In this document: piece after piece, positions 1 to 7,342 of the stretch | Layout of the letters: each line of letters begins with the position of its first letter | Position numbering within the stretch: the stretch's first letter is position 1 | Origin: Bacteroidota bacterium | GTDB taxonomy: Bacteria > Bacteroidota > Bacteroidia > CAILMK01 | DNA length: 11,899 nt | NCBI GenBank assembly: GCA_013287095.1 | Contig: JABDEJ010000070.1 | Location: 1 to 11,899, forward strand | Direction: 5' to 3' | The notes under the pieces: model-generated | What the model saw: only the letters and a program-made list of their open reading frames with translations | Told to the model about the DNA's origin: nothing | Databases searched by the model: none | Position numbers and translations under genes: made by a program

Positions 1-494
1 CATGTTACAGTGTCCACCTTAATGCGCAGGCTCGTGTAGCATATATAGATTCTGAATACATACTTGACCAGATGCCTGATTACCGCTCCGCTCAAAAGCA
101 GCTTGATGCCCTGGCACAAGGGTGGAAAGATGAAATCCAAAGACAGGCTGATGAGATAGATAAGCTTTATAAAGATTACCAGGCCCAATGGGTTTTGTTG
201 CCTGAAGACCAGCGTAAAAAGAAAGAAGACGACATAACGGCAAAAGAAAAAGTACTGACCCAATACAAGAAAGACAAATTTGGTCCGGATGGTGAACTGG
301 ACAAAAAACGTCAAACCCTGATCAAACCCATCCAGGACAAAGTTTTTGACGCTGTTCAGCAACTCGCCAAACAAAGCGCTATTGACATGATATTTGACAA
401 AGCAGGCGCTGTAACCATGATGTACACCAATGCAAAATATGATCGTAGCGATGATGTATTAGCACTTTTAGGTATAAATAAAAAAGATAAATAA
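1..494 (+). CDS. OmpH/Skp-family periplasmic chaperone (5' end outside window)
   Basis: The reading frame is open from base 3 to the stop at 492-494, giving 163 visible residues. The ATG at 72 is internal: upstream residues read ...NAQA then RVAYIDSEYIL, the usual start of a mature OmpH/Skp protein after signal-peptide cleavage, so the true start lies outside the window. The middle is charged and Lys/Glu/Gln-rich with heptad character (about residues 30-125), matching the long coiled-coil tentacles of Skp. The C-terminal part (AIDMIFDKAGAVTMMYTNAK) matches the beta body segment of the family. Skp holds unfolded outer-membrane proteins in the periplasm for delivery to the BAM complex. It lies 11 bp before a second OmpH gene and belongs to the same operon. 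From family knowledge, bamA commonly precedes this pair in Bacteroidota; that cannot be seen here. Confidence 0.9.
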   Translation, partial: CYSVHLNAQARVAYIDSEYILDQMPDYRSAQKQLDALAQGWKDEIQRQADEIDKLYKDYQAQWVLLPEDQRKKKEDDITAKEKVLTQYKKDKFGPDGELDKKRQTLIKPIQDKVFDAVQQLAKQSAIDMIFDKAGAVTMMYTNAKYDRSDDVLALLGINKKDK

Positions 495-505
495 AAAACA
501 CACAA

Positions 506-1018
506 ATGAACGTTCTGAAGAAACTTGCCCTTGCTCTACTATTAATGGTTCCCGCCTTTTCATTTGCACAAACCAAAATAGGCATTGTGAATACCCAAAA
601 GGTATTGGAAATCATGCCGGATGTGAAGGCTGCGAATGCACAGCTTGATACCGTAAATAAAACGTACCAGGCACAAATGAAAGCCCTCCTTGATGAATAT
701 CAAAAACAGGAGCAAGACCTGAGTGATCCAACCAAAAAATACCCTGAACCAGTATTGCAGGACAAACAAAAGGCATTCAAGGCTTTACAGGAAAGAATAC
801 AAGCGTTCAGGGAAGATGCCAACCAGGATATCCAGAAAAAACAGGATGAACTTATGGCACCAATCCGCAAGAAAATATCTGACGGCATCTCTGCGGTTTC
901 CAAAGAACAGAAATTAGATGTGGTGCTTGATAGCAGCCAGCAAGGTGTTGTCTTGTATGCATCTGAAACAATAGATGTTACGGATGCTGTGATGAAGAAA
1001 TTAGGCCTTAAACAATAA
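506..1018 (+). CDS. OmpH/Skp-family periplasmic chaperone
   Basis: A 170-residue protein with a clear Sec signal peptide: a Lys pair at 5-6, a hydrophobic core at 7-20 and a likely cut after SFA (residue 21). The mature part begins QTKIGIVNTQKVLEIMPD, the typical first strand of OmpH/Skp, followed by a coiled-coil segment rich in Gln, Lys, Asp and Glu (about 45-125), and ends with a beta segment DVVLDSSQQGVVLYASETID. It is a periplasmic holdase for unfolded outer-membrane proteins and probably a divergent paralogue of the preceding gene; tandem OmpH copies are common in Bacteroidota. The ATG at 506 is the only start that leaves a complete signal peptide. It is 11 bp after the first copy and 11 bp before murI. 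No Shine-Dalgarno site is visible; the leader is A-rich. Confidence 0.93.
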   Translation: MNVLKKLALALLLMVPAFSFAQTKIGIVNTQKVLEIMPDVKAANAQLDTVNKTYQAQMKALLDEYQKQEQDLSDPTKKYPEPVLQDKQKAFKALQERIQAFREDANQDIQKKQDELMAPIRKKISDGISAVSKEQKLDVVLDSSQQGVVLYASETIDVTDAVMKKLGLKQ

Positions 1019-1029
1019 AAATTTAGCCA

Positions 1030-1845
1030 ATGCCTGATAACAGGCCCATTGGTATATTTGATTCAGGTATCGGGGGGCTTACCATAGCCCGCTCTGTATC
1101 TGAATTAATGCCTGACGAACAAATCCTCTTTTTTGGGGATACGGCTCACTTACCTTATGGCGACAAATCTGCTGAAGCAATCAAGAGCTATGTGAAGCGC
1201 ATTGCAGAGTATTTTGTTGACAACAATTGCAAGATCATCTTGCTTGCATGTAACTCCGCATCTGCGGCAGCCTATTCGTTAATACATAAGCTGCATAGCG
1301 GAAAAGTGCCTGTGTTAAATGTTATTGACCCAAATGTAGAATACGTTTGCCGCAAAAAGTACAAAACAGTTGGGATTATAGGTACCAAAGCTACCGTCAC
1401 TTCCAGGGCTTATAATCGTAAATTTGCAACAGCAAACCCCGATTTAACAGTAAAATCTATTGCTACTCCCCTTCTTGCGCCAATGATTGAAGAAGGTTTT
1501 TTTAATAATAATATCAGCCAGACGATCATCAACTCCTATCTATCCAATAAAAACCTTAAGGGTATTGAAGCCCTTGTACTGGCATGTACACATTACCCGT
1601 TGATCAAAGCTGAAATTGAAAAATTCTATGCGCTGCAGAAATCAAAAATAGAGGTCATAGATTCAACTGATGTTATTTCTGACTACACCAAAAAATTCAT
1701 GCACAAACACAGGATGCTTGCCACCCCAGGCAACAAGCCCGAGCAGTTGTTTTGTGTTTCTGATTTCACTGCCTCATTCCAGAAAACCACAAATATATTC
1801 TATGGCGAAGCCGTAAAACTGAAGCACGTGGCTATTTGGGGATGA
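1030..1845 (+). CDS. murI: Glutamate racemase
   Basis: A 271-residue cytoplasmic enzyme that interconverts L- and D-glutamate and so supplies D-Glu for peptidoglycan stem peptides. Family signatures are intact: IGIFDSGIGGLT at 7-18 (Asp11, Ser12), FFGDTAHLPYG at 34-44, the first catalytic cysteine Cys74 in LLACNSASA, and the second, Cys186, in VLACTHYPLI with His188. The length is normal for the family. The start at 1030 gives the usual short N-terminus before the DSG motif and lies 12 nt after the skp stop, so translation within one transcript is likely. The skp-skp-murI order couples outer-membrane protein folding with cell-wall precursor supply. Nothing looks damaged. Confidence 0.97.
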   Translation: MPDNRPIGIFDSGIGGLTIARSVSELMPDEQILFFGDTAHLPYGDKSAEAIKSYVKRIAEYFVDNNCKIILLACNSASAAAYSLIHKLHSGKVPVLNVIDPNVEYVCRKKYKTVGIIGTKATVTSRAYNRKFATANPDLTVKSIATPLLAPMIEEGFFNNNISQTIINSYLSNKNLKGIEALVLACTHYPLIKAEIEKFYALQKSKIEVIDSTDVISDYTKKFMHKHRMLATPGNKPEQLFCVSDFTASFQKTTNIFYGEAVKLKHVAIWG

Positions 1846-1902
1846 AGGGAGGGCGGGGAGCGAAAGAGCAGAGAGCGATGGAAAGGGCGAACAACATGAT
1901 TC

Positions 1903-1951
1903 AGCCCTGAAAGGGCGGAATATATCAGCGAGGAGTGTAGCCCCTCGGGCG
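1903..1951. repeat. REP-like double-hairpin intergenic element
   Basis: This lies in the 113 bp between the convergent murI and purA stops. It holds two adjacent small hairpins: GCCCT (1904-1908), GAA loop, AGGGC (1912-1916); and CGAGG (1929-1933), nine-base loop, CCTCG (1943-1947). The sequence AGCCCTGAAAGGGCGGAATA resembles, from memory, a widespread interspersed repeat of Bacteroidota and other phyla, the kind associated with RAYT transposases. A second GAAAGGGCG at 1881-1889 forms a direct repeat with 1909-1917. It could slow transcription from both sides, but no U-run follows either stem, so it is not a classical terminator. Confidence 0.55.
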
Positions 1952-1958
1952 GAGAAAC

Positions 1959-3218
<1,260 letters not shown>

Positions 3219-3280
3219 TTAATAGTATTTAGTATAATTTGCAACAGGGCAATTATGGTTTAAAACAAGAGGATAATAAA

Positions 3281-3751
3281 TTAAGCAAGGTTCTTTCCGC
3301 AATTTGTGCAATTCCCTTCGGCATCGGCCTCCGGTTTGCCCTGCAAAGTTAAAGAATGCCCCGAAACATTAAAGTGCAATATTTCACCCATCTTGGATGT
3401 GACCTGCTGTAGTCTGGGATCGCAAAACTCATATACTTTATCACAATGGTTGCAAATAAGATGGTCGTGTTGGCGGTACCCGTGAGACCGTTCGTATTTG
3501 GCTACATTATTGCCAAACTGGTGTTTTACCACGAGACCGGATTGCAGCAAAAGATCAAGGGTATTATAAACCGTTGCCCTGCTGACATGATAATTTTTGT
3601 TCTTCATTTGCAGGTACAGCATTTCCACATCAAAATGGTCATTACGGCCATATATCTCCTCCAGGATCGCAAAACGTTCCGGCGTTTTGCGTTGCTTGTT
3701 TTCGTCCAGGTAGTCGCGGAAAATAACTTTTACTTCGTCGTAGGCAATCAT
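3281..3751 (-). CDS. Fur-family metal-dependent transcriptional regulator
   Basis: A 156-residue regulator (from the second ATG) of the Fur/Zur/PerR family. The N-terminal winged helix contains [15 protein letters not shown] and the recognition-helix segment [12 protein letters not shown]. The dimerisation part has the metal-ligand stretch HDHLIC, followed by two CxxC zinc pairs, CNHC and CTNC. Which metal or peroxide signal it senses cannot be read from the sequence. A longer frame starts at 3763, but its extra MTEI is encoded by a 7-bp tandem repeat (CAGTCAT) in the leader, so the ATG at 3751 is preferred. It precedes purA on the same strand. A -7 promoter element at 3823-3830 predicts a transcript start near 3815. 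Confidence 0.92.
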   Translation of the reverse strand: MIAYDEVKVIFRDYLDENKQRKTPERFAILEEIYGRNDHFDVEMLYLQMKNKNYHVSRATVYNTLDLLLQSGLVVKHQFGNNVAKYERSHGYRQHDHLICNHCDKVYEFCDPRLQQVTSKMGEILHFNVSGHSLTLQGKPEADAEGNCTNCGKNLA

Positions 3752-3756
3752 AATTT

Positions 3757-3788
3757 CAGTCATCAGTCATCAGTTAGCAGTCATCAGT
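3757..3788. repeat. Heptamer tandem repeat, unit CAGTCAT
   Basis: About 4.5 copies of a 7-bp unit: CAGTCAT, CAGTCAT, CAGTTAG, CAGTCAT, CAGT. It lies in the predicted 5' leader of the Fur-family gene and overlaps its longer alternative start. The same unit, in reverse complement, is found at 4768-4802, so the two arrays face each other across the intervening kilobase. Confidence 0.8.
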
Positions 3789-3822
3789 AAAGAGTGATTG
3801 CGCATATGACGTTATGTAGGTG

Positions 3823-3830
3823 CAAAGATA
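3823..3830 (-). promoter_or_regulatory. Promoter -7 element for the fur-purA unit
   Basis: On the minus strand this reads TATCTTTG, a full match to the Bacteroidota -7 consensus TAnnTTTG. No good TTTG -33 box lies 19-21 bp upstream, so confidence is moderate. Transcription would start near 3815, giving a leader of about 64 nt that contains the heptamer repeat. Confidence 0.55.
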
Positions 3831-3902
3831 CAGAATGTTCCTTGTCTTATATAAACTGGCAAAATAGAACTCATCCTTACATTATGTCGCGCAAACACTT
3901 GT

Positions 3903-3940
3903 GCGCCAGCCTCCCCCTTTGACAGGGGGCAGGGGGATGA
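3903..3940 (-). repeat. Inverted copy of the GC-rich palindromic repeat
   Basis: The reverse complement of this stretch carries TCATCCCCCTGCCCCC...AAAGGGGGAGGCT, the same core as the direct-repeat units at 4022-4333. It contains its own hairpin: CCCCCT at 3913-3918 and AGGGGG at 3924-3929. It is the only copy in the opposite direction. The sequence between it and the array (3941-3995) has no recognisable feature. Confidence 0.75.
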
Positions 3941-3995
3941 AAGCGTAAGAGCATTCATCAAAAGAATACACGGCTTTCGAATTACTTGTTTCAGC

Positions 3996-4333
3996 ATGAT
4001 TGTTTTCAAGTGTTTCCATCTGATTATCATCCCCCTACCCCCTTCACAGGGGGAGGCTGACGCAAGATTGTTCAAAATGAATTATTTCCATGTGCCTCAA
4101 TCTGAGTATCATCCCTCCTGTCCCAGTTAAAGGGGGAGGCTGACGCATGATCGTTAAACAGAATGATTGCTTTCATGTGTTCTCGTCTGAGTATCATCCC
4201 CCTGCCCCCTTTAAAGGGGGAGGCTGACGCAAGATTGTTCAAAATGAATTATTTCCATGTGCTTCAATCCGAGTATCATCCCCTGGCCCCCTTCAAAGGG
4301 GGAGGCTGACGCAAGATTGTTCAATAGAATGTG
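3996..4333 (+). repeat. Tandem array of ~82-85 bp units with C/G palindromic cores
   Basis: Units begin with GAKTATCATCC at 4022, 4104, 4189 and 4271 (spacing 82, 85 and 82 bp), and a partial unit tail precedes at 3996-4021. Each has a core CCCC...AAAGGGGGAGGCTGACGC. The third core contains a perfect 16-bp palindrome, CCCCCTTTAAAGGGGG, at 4205-4220. The linkers of units 1 and 3 are nearly identical (about two differences in 56 bases) while unit 2 differs, which suggests duplication of a two-unit block of 167 bp. Similar C/G-rich palindromes occur in Bacteroidota intergenic DNA, from general familiarity. With its flanks this fills the 668 bp without a gene between fur and the small gene at 4420. 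No protein-coding signal was found in it. Confidence 0.85.
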
Positions 4334-4387
4334 TTTAAATTGCAATTAGAATTTTGAACCTCTGTGTCCAAAACTCACAATCTCTCC

Positions 4388-4395
4388 TATCTTTG
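4388..4395 (+). promoter_or_regulatory. Promoter -7 element for the small membrane-protein gene
   Basis: TATCTTTG matches TAnnTTTG exactly and lies 24 bp before the preferred ATG at 4420, predicting a leader of about 20 nt. A TTTG at 4354-4357 is 30 bp upstream of it, too far for a standard -33 box. Confidence 0.55.
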
Positions 4396-4419
4396 ATCAA
4401 ACTAAAAAAAACAAAACCT

Positions 4420-4749
4420 ATGAAAAAGAAAATCCTGGTCGTATCGCTAGCAGTAAATATCATTGCCGGGGCATTTGTATTTTATTCCTTTACATCCAAA
4501 ATGAAGAATGTGAATGATGGGGGCGGGTATATCATCATGAGCGCTGTTCGTGGTTCGGGAATTTCAATAACAGATGGTATTTCAACTCTTGAAAGTGAGA
4601 AAATAGAATTAGCATTAAGTAGACAAAATCTGTTGGAGTTTCAACAAAAGGTTGCTCAAAAATTAAATGAATTAAAAAGCAAAGGATATGAACTCATTTC
4701 TTCAAATGGTGGTGACCAAAATACAGTTTATGTTTTTGTCAAGAAATAA
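4420..4749 (+). CDS. Small membrane-anchored protein, DUF4177-like C-terminus
   Basis: A 109-residue protein I do not recognise firmly. It begins MKKKILVVSL with a hydrophobic stretch to about residue 24, either a signal anchor or an uncleaved signal peptide, so most of the chain should face the periplasm. The C-terminus (VAQKLNELKSKGYELIS, a short gap, then TVYVFVKK) follows the helix-then-strand pattern of DUF4177-like small proteins; this is a resemblance by eye. An in-frame ATG at 4354 exists, but its extra 22 residues have no signal-peptide form, and the -7 element at 4388 would leave that ATG outside the transcript. The gene stands alone on the plus strand between the minus-strand fur and rel genes, next to the repeat array, and is convergent with rel. 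Function unknown. Confidence 0.7.
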   Translation: MKKKILVVSLAVNIIAGAFVFYSFTSKMKNVNDGGGYIIMSAVRGSGISITDGISTLESEKIELALSRQNLLEFQQKVAQKLNELKSKGYELISSNGGDQNTVYVFVKK

Positions 4750-4767
4750 GAAACCTTTTAATTCTTT

Positions 4768-4802
4768 ACTGTTGACTGATGACTGAAACCTGTTGACTGT
4801 AA
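4768..4802. repeat. Heptamer tandem repeat, unit ACTGATG (reverse of CAGTCAT)
   Basis: Five degenerate 7-bp units: ACTGTTG, ACTGATG, ACTGAAA, CCTGTTG, ACTGTAA. The unit is the reverse complement (rotated) of the one at 3757-3788. The array fills the space between the stop of the small gene and the stop of rel at 4803. Confidence 0.7.
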
Positions 4803-7046
4803 CTACTCCACCACCCCTGTCAGTGCCTCTTCCACATGAAAGCGTGATACATTGTCAATACCTTTGATCTCTTTGATTTTTTCGATCAATGTTTCGAGGT
4901 GAGACAAGTCATTTATCATGAGAATAATAGAACCCTCAAACGCACCTGCTATAGAGGATACCGTGATCGATTGAATATTTACCTGCAACTCTTTGGAAAT
5001 AATATCTGTGATGCCGCTCACGATGCCGATACTGTCAATGCCAATCAACTTGATACCTGCAGGGAAAGTCCTGATTTCCTTTAATGTATCGTTTGCCCAT
5101 TTGGCACGGATGATCCGATAACCATAATTTGACATCAGCCTGATCCCGTTGGGACAATTGGTACGGTGAATTTTTATTCCTTCAGATACCGTCACAAAAC
5201 CAAAAATATCATCGCCCGGTATGGCATTACAGCATTTTGCAAATGAATAGCTTAGATCGGTTTCATCTCCAACCACAACCATATCAGGTTGCTTAACAGC
5301 TACTTTTTTACCGTTTATTGGCGTTTCAGGTTTGTGGCCATTTGGGGTTTTACCAACCTTATCGCTTAATTCAAAAAACTTAATGGCAATACTGACCTCG
5401 TTTTTGTCAATCACTCCCGCACCGATATTGAAATAGAGTTCTACGCTGGTTCTGAGTTTAAAATAATGAACCATTCGCTGGATATTTGAATTGGTCCATC
5501 CAAAATCAGCATTTCTGAATTTGCGTGTCAGTATCTCTTTACCTTCTAAAGCTACTTTCCGTTTTTCATCCTTCAGGCTGGCTTTGATCCTTGATTTTGC
5601 TTTGGCTGTTACCACATAATTGAGCCAGTCTTCAGTAGGTTTTTGCTTTTTGGAGGTGATGATCTCTACCTGGTCACCGTTTTTTAATTTATAGCTCAGT
5701 GGCACCAGGCGGTGATTTACTTTTGCTCCCAGACAATGTGTACCGACCTGAGTATGAATGTCAAAAGCAAAATCAAGCGCCGTAGCCATAGCTGGCAAGG
5801 TTATCAGGTCTCCCTTTGGCGTAAAAATAAAGACTTCGTCAGAAAACAGGTTTAGTTTAAAATCGTCCATAAAATCTATGGCATTCGATTCCGGATTTTC
5901 CAGAAGCTCACGTATCTTCTTTATCCATTCTTCAAGATTTGTATCTACGCCGGTAAAAGACTCACCCTTATATTTCCAATGCGCCGCATATCCTTTTTCG
6001 GCCACATCGTCCATCCTTACACTACGTATCTGTACCTCAACCCATTTGCCCTGCTGCCCCATGACAGTCGTATGTAATGATTCATACCCATTCCCTTTAG
6101 GCACGGATATCCAGTCACGAAGCCGCTCAGGATTAGGCTTATAGAAGTCAGTAATAATAGAATATACCCTCCAGCAGTCCGATTTTTCATTATCCGGCGT
6201 TGAATTCACAATGATCCTGATGGCAAACAAGTCATATACCTCTTCAAAAGGGATATCCTGTTTTTTCATCTTATTATAAATAGAAAAGATAGACTTCGGT
6301 CTGCTCTTTATTTCATATTCAAGTCCCAATTCAGTAATAGACTCCTGTATCGGCTCAATAAACCTCCGGATATATTTATTTCTCTGCGCTTTAGATTGTT
6401 GAAGCTTGTGTGTTATCTCCTTATAAACAATAGGTTCCGTGTATTTCAGGCTCAGGTCTTCGAGCTCATTTTTGATACTGTATAAACCAAGCCTATGCGC
6501 AAGCGGTGCAAAAAGCACCAGCGTTTCTGAAGCTATTTTCAATTGATTGTTGCGGCCCATTGCCTCGAGCGTCCGCATATTATGCAGACGGTCAGCCAGT
6601 TTTATCAGGATCACGCGCACATCATCGGCAAGGGTGAGCAGGATTTTTCTGAAATTTTCGGCCTGGATGGAATTTGTTTTCCCTACTACTCCTTCAATTT
6701 TGGTAAGGCCGTCAATAATATTGGCAACACCATGACCAAATTTACTTTCAATATCCTCAAGCGTTACATCCGTATCTTCCACCACATCATGAAGAAGGGC
6801 ACAAATAATAGCTGTCTTTCCCAATCCAATTTCCTTTGCGCAAATATTGGCAACCTCCAGTGGATGAAATATATACGCTTCACCTGATTTGCGCCGCATA
6901 CCATTATGGGCTTCCATCGCAAGCGCGAAAGCCTCACGAATTTCCTTCTTATCACCCGGCTCCAGGTTTGGCCTGAGCGCTTTAAGAAGGTTCCGGTATT
7001 CTTTTACGAGCTGTTTCTTCTCGAGCTCCGGGTCTATTACTTGCAT
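4803..7046 (-). CDS. rel: Bifunctional (p)ppGpp synthetase/hydrolase, RelA/SpoT family
   Basis: A long RSH enzyme that makes and destroys the alarmone (p)ppGpp. Numbering is from an ATG at 7118 (771 aa). The HD hydrolase looks intact: AHNGMRRKSGE and FHPLEVA with His71 and His85, LLHDVVEDT with His110-Asp111, and KLADRLHNMRTL (173-184). The synthetase also looks intact: RPKSIFSIYNKM (273-284), YDLFAIRII (295-303), NGYESLHTT (343-351) and EVQIR (361-365). RLRD at 332-335 is the basic RxKD-type motif of bifunctional Rel/SpoT, not the ExDD of RelA. TGS (about 429-489), a Cys/His segment (CC 629-630, His651, Cys655) and a C-terminal ACT domain (687-765) follow. The preferred start is 7046: it has AAGGAG six bases upstream and begins like other members. 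The 7118 start adds 24 residues. Confidence 0.95.
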   Translation of the reverse strand: MQVIDPELEKKQLVKEYRNLLKALRPNLEPGDKKEIREAFALAMEAHNGMRRKSGEAYIFHPLEVANICAKEIGLGKTAIICALLHDVVEDTDVTLEDIESKFGHGVANIIDGLTKIEGVVGKTNSIQAENFRKILLTLADDVRVILIKLADRLHNMRTLEAMGRNNQLKIASETLVLFAPLAHRLGLYSIKNELEDLSLKYTEPIVYKEITHKLQQSKAQRNKYIRRFIEPIQESITELGLEYEIKSRPKSIFSIYNKMKKQDIPFEEVYDLFAIRIIVNSTPDNEKSDCWRVYSIITDFYKPNPERLRDWISVPKGNGYESLHTTVMGQQGKWVEVQIRSVRMDDVAEKGYAAHWKYKGESFTGVDTNLEEWIKKIRELLENPESNAIDFMDDFKLNLFSDEVFIFTPKGDLITLPAMATALDFAFDIHTQVGTHCLGAKVNHRLVPLSYKLKNGDQVEIITSKKQKPTEDWLNYVVTAKAKSRIKASLKDEKRKVALEGKEILTRKFRNADFGWTNSNIQRMVHYFKLRTSVELYFNIGAGVIDKNEVSIAIKFFELSDKVGKTPNGHKPETPINGKKVAVKQPDMVVVGDETDLSYSFAKCCNAIPGDDIFGFVTVSEGIKIHRTNCPNGIRLMSNYGYRIIRAKWANDTLKEIRTFPAGIKLIGIDSIGIVSGITDIISKELQVNIQSITVSSIAGAFEGSIILMINDLSHLETLIEKIKEIKGIDNVSRFHVEEALTGVVE

Positions 7047-7190
7047 AATCCTCTCCTTGATCTGTGCTTCGCTACCAAGATAGGCAATATTAGCCTCTTT
7101 TCCAAATATTTTATACAATATCTCATATTCTTTAATATTAAACGCAAAATATGCTCCATGTTTACGACCTTTGCCCTTCCATTGATTTTT

Positions 7191-7272
7191 GCGGATGTGG
7201 TGGAATTGGTAGACACGCCAGACTTAGGATCTGGTGCCGAAAGGTGTGCGGGTTCGAGTCCCTCCTTCCGCA
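7191..7272 (+). tRNA. tRNA-Leu (anticodon UAG)
   Basis: An 82-base class II tRNA. Acceptor GCGGATG (7191-7197) pairs with CTTCCGC (7265-7271); the discriminator is A7272 and CCA is not encoded. The D arm has GTG/CAC with AATTGG in the loop. The anticodon stem CCAGA/TCTGG encloses CTTAGGA with anticodon TAG at 7225-7227, reading CUN leucine codons. A short variable arm GCC-GAAA-GGT and the T loop TTCGAGT complete it. Two stem positions are non-canonical: T7196 opposite T7266 in the acceptor and C7249 opposite T7263 in the T stem. A weak promoter-like GACCTTTG lies at 7166-7173. It is transcribed divergently from rel and followed by a hairpin terminator. Confidence 0.95.
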
Positions 7273-7283
7273 CGGCGAAAAGA

Positions 7284-7336
7284 GAGCGAAGAGCGAAGGA
7301 TGGGAAATGCGTTCCTTTTCGCTCGTCGCTCTTTTT
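7284..7336 (+). terminator. Rho-independent terminator after tRNA-Leu
   Basis: A long imperfect hairpin: GAGCGA (7284-7289) and GAGCGAAGGA (7291-7300) pair with TCC (7313-7315), TTCGCTC (7318-7324) and TCGCTC (7326-7331), followed at once by TTTTT at 7332-7336. The two-base bulge at 7316-7317 is the main flaw. On the minus strand the same stem is followed by a TTTT run, so it probably also ends the convergent hipBA transcript, whose stop lies at 7343-7345. Confidence 0.8.
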
Positions 7337-7342
7337 AGTCCC

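Noticed and set aside
1904..1947. Rho-independent terminator for murI or purA
   Set aside because: The stems are short and neither strand has a following U-run; listed as a repeat instead.
3812..4075. Open frame of 87 codons on the minus strand
   Set aside because: It runs through the inverted and direct C/G repeat copies; the protein has no family features and its composition reflects the repeat.
3903..4333. CRISPR array
   Set aside because: The repeat cores are palindromic C/G runs of variable sequence, the linkers of units 1 and 3 are nearly identical rather than unique, one copy is inverted, and no cas gene is present.
7248..7272. tRNA 3' end as an integration (att) site for the hipBA segment
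   Set aside because: No second copy of the tRNA 3' end and no integrase gene were seen in the window.
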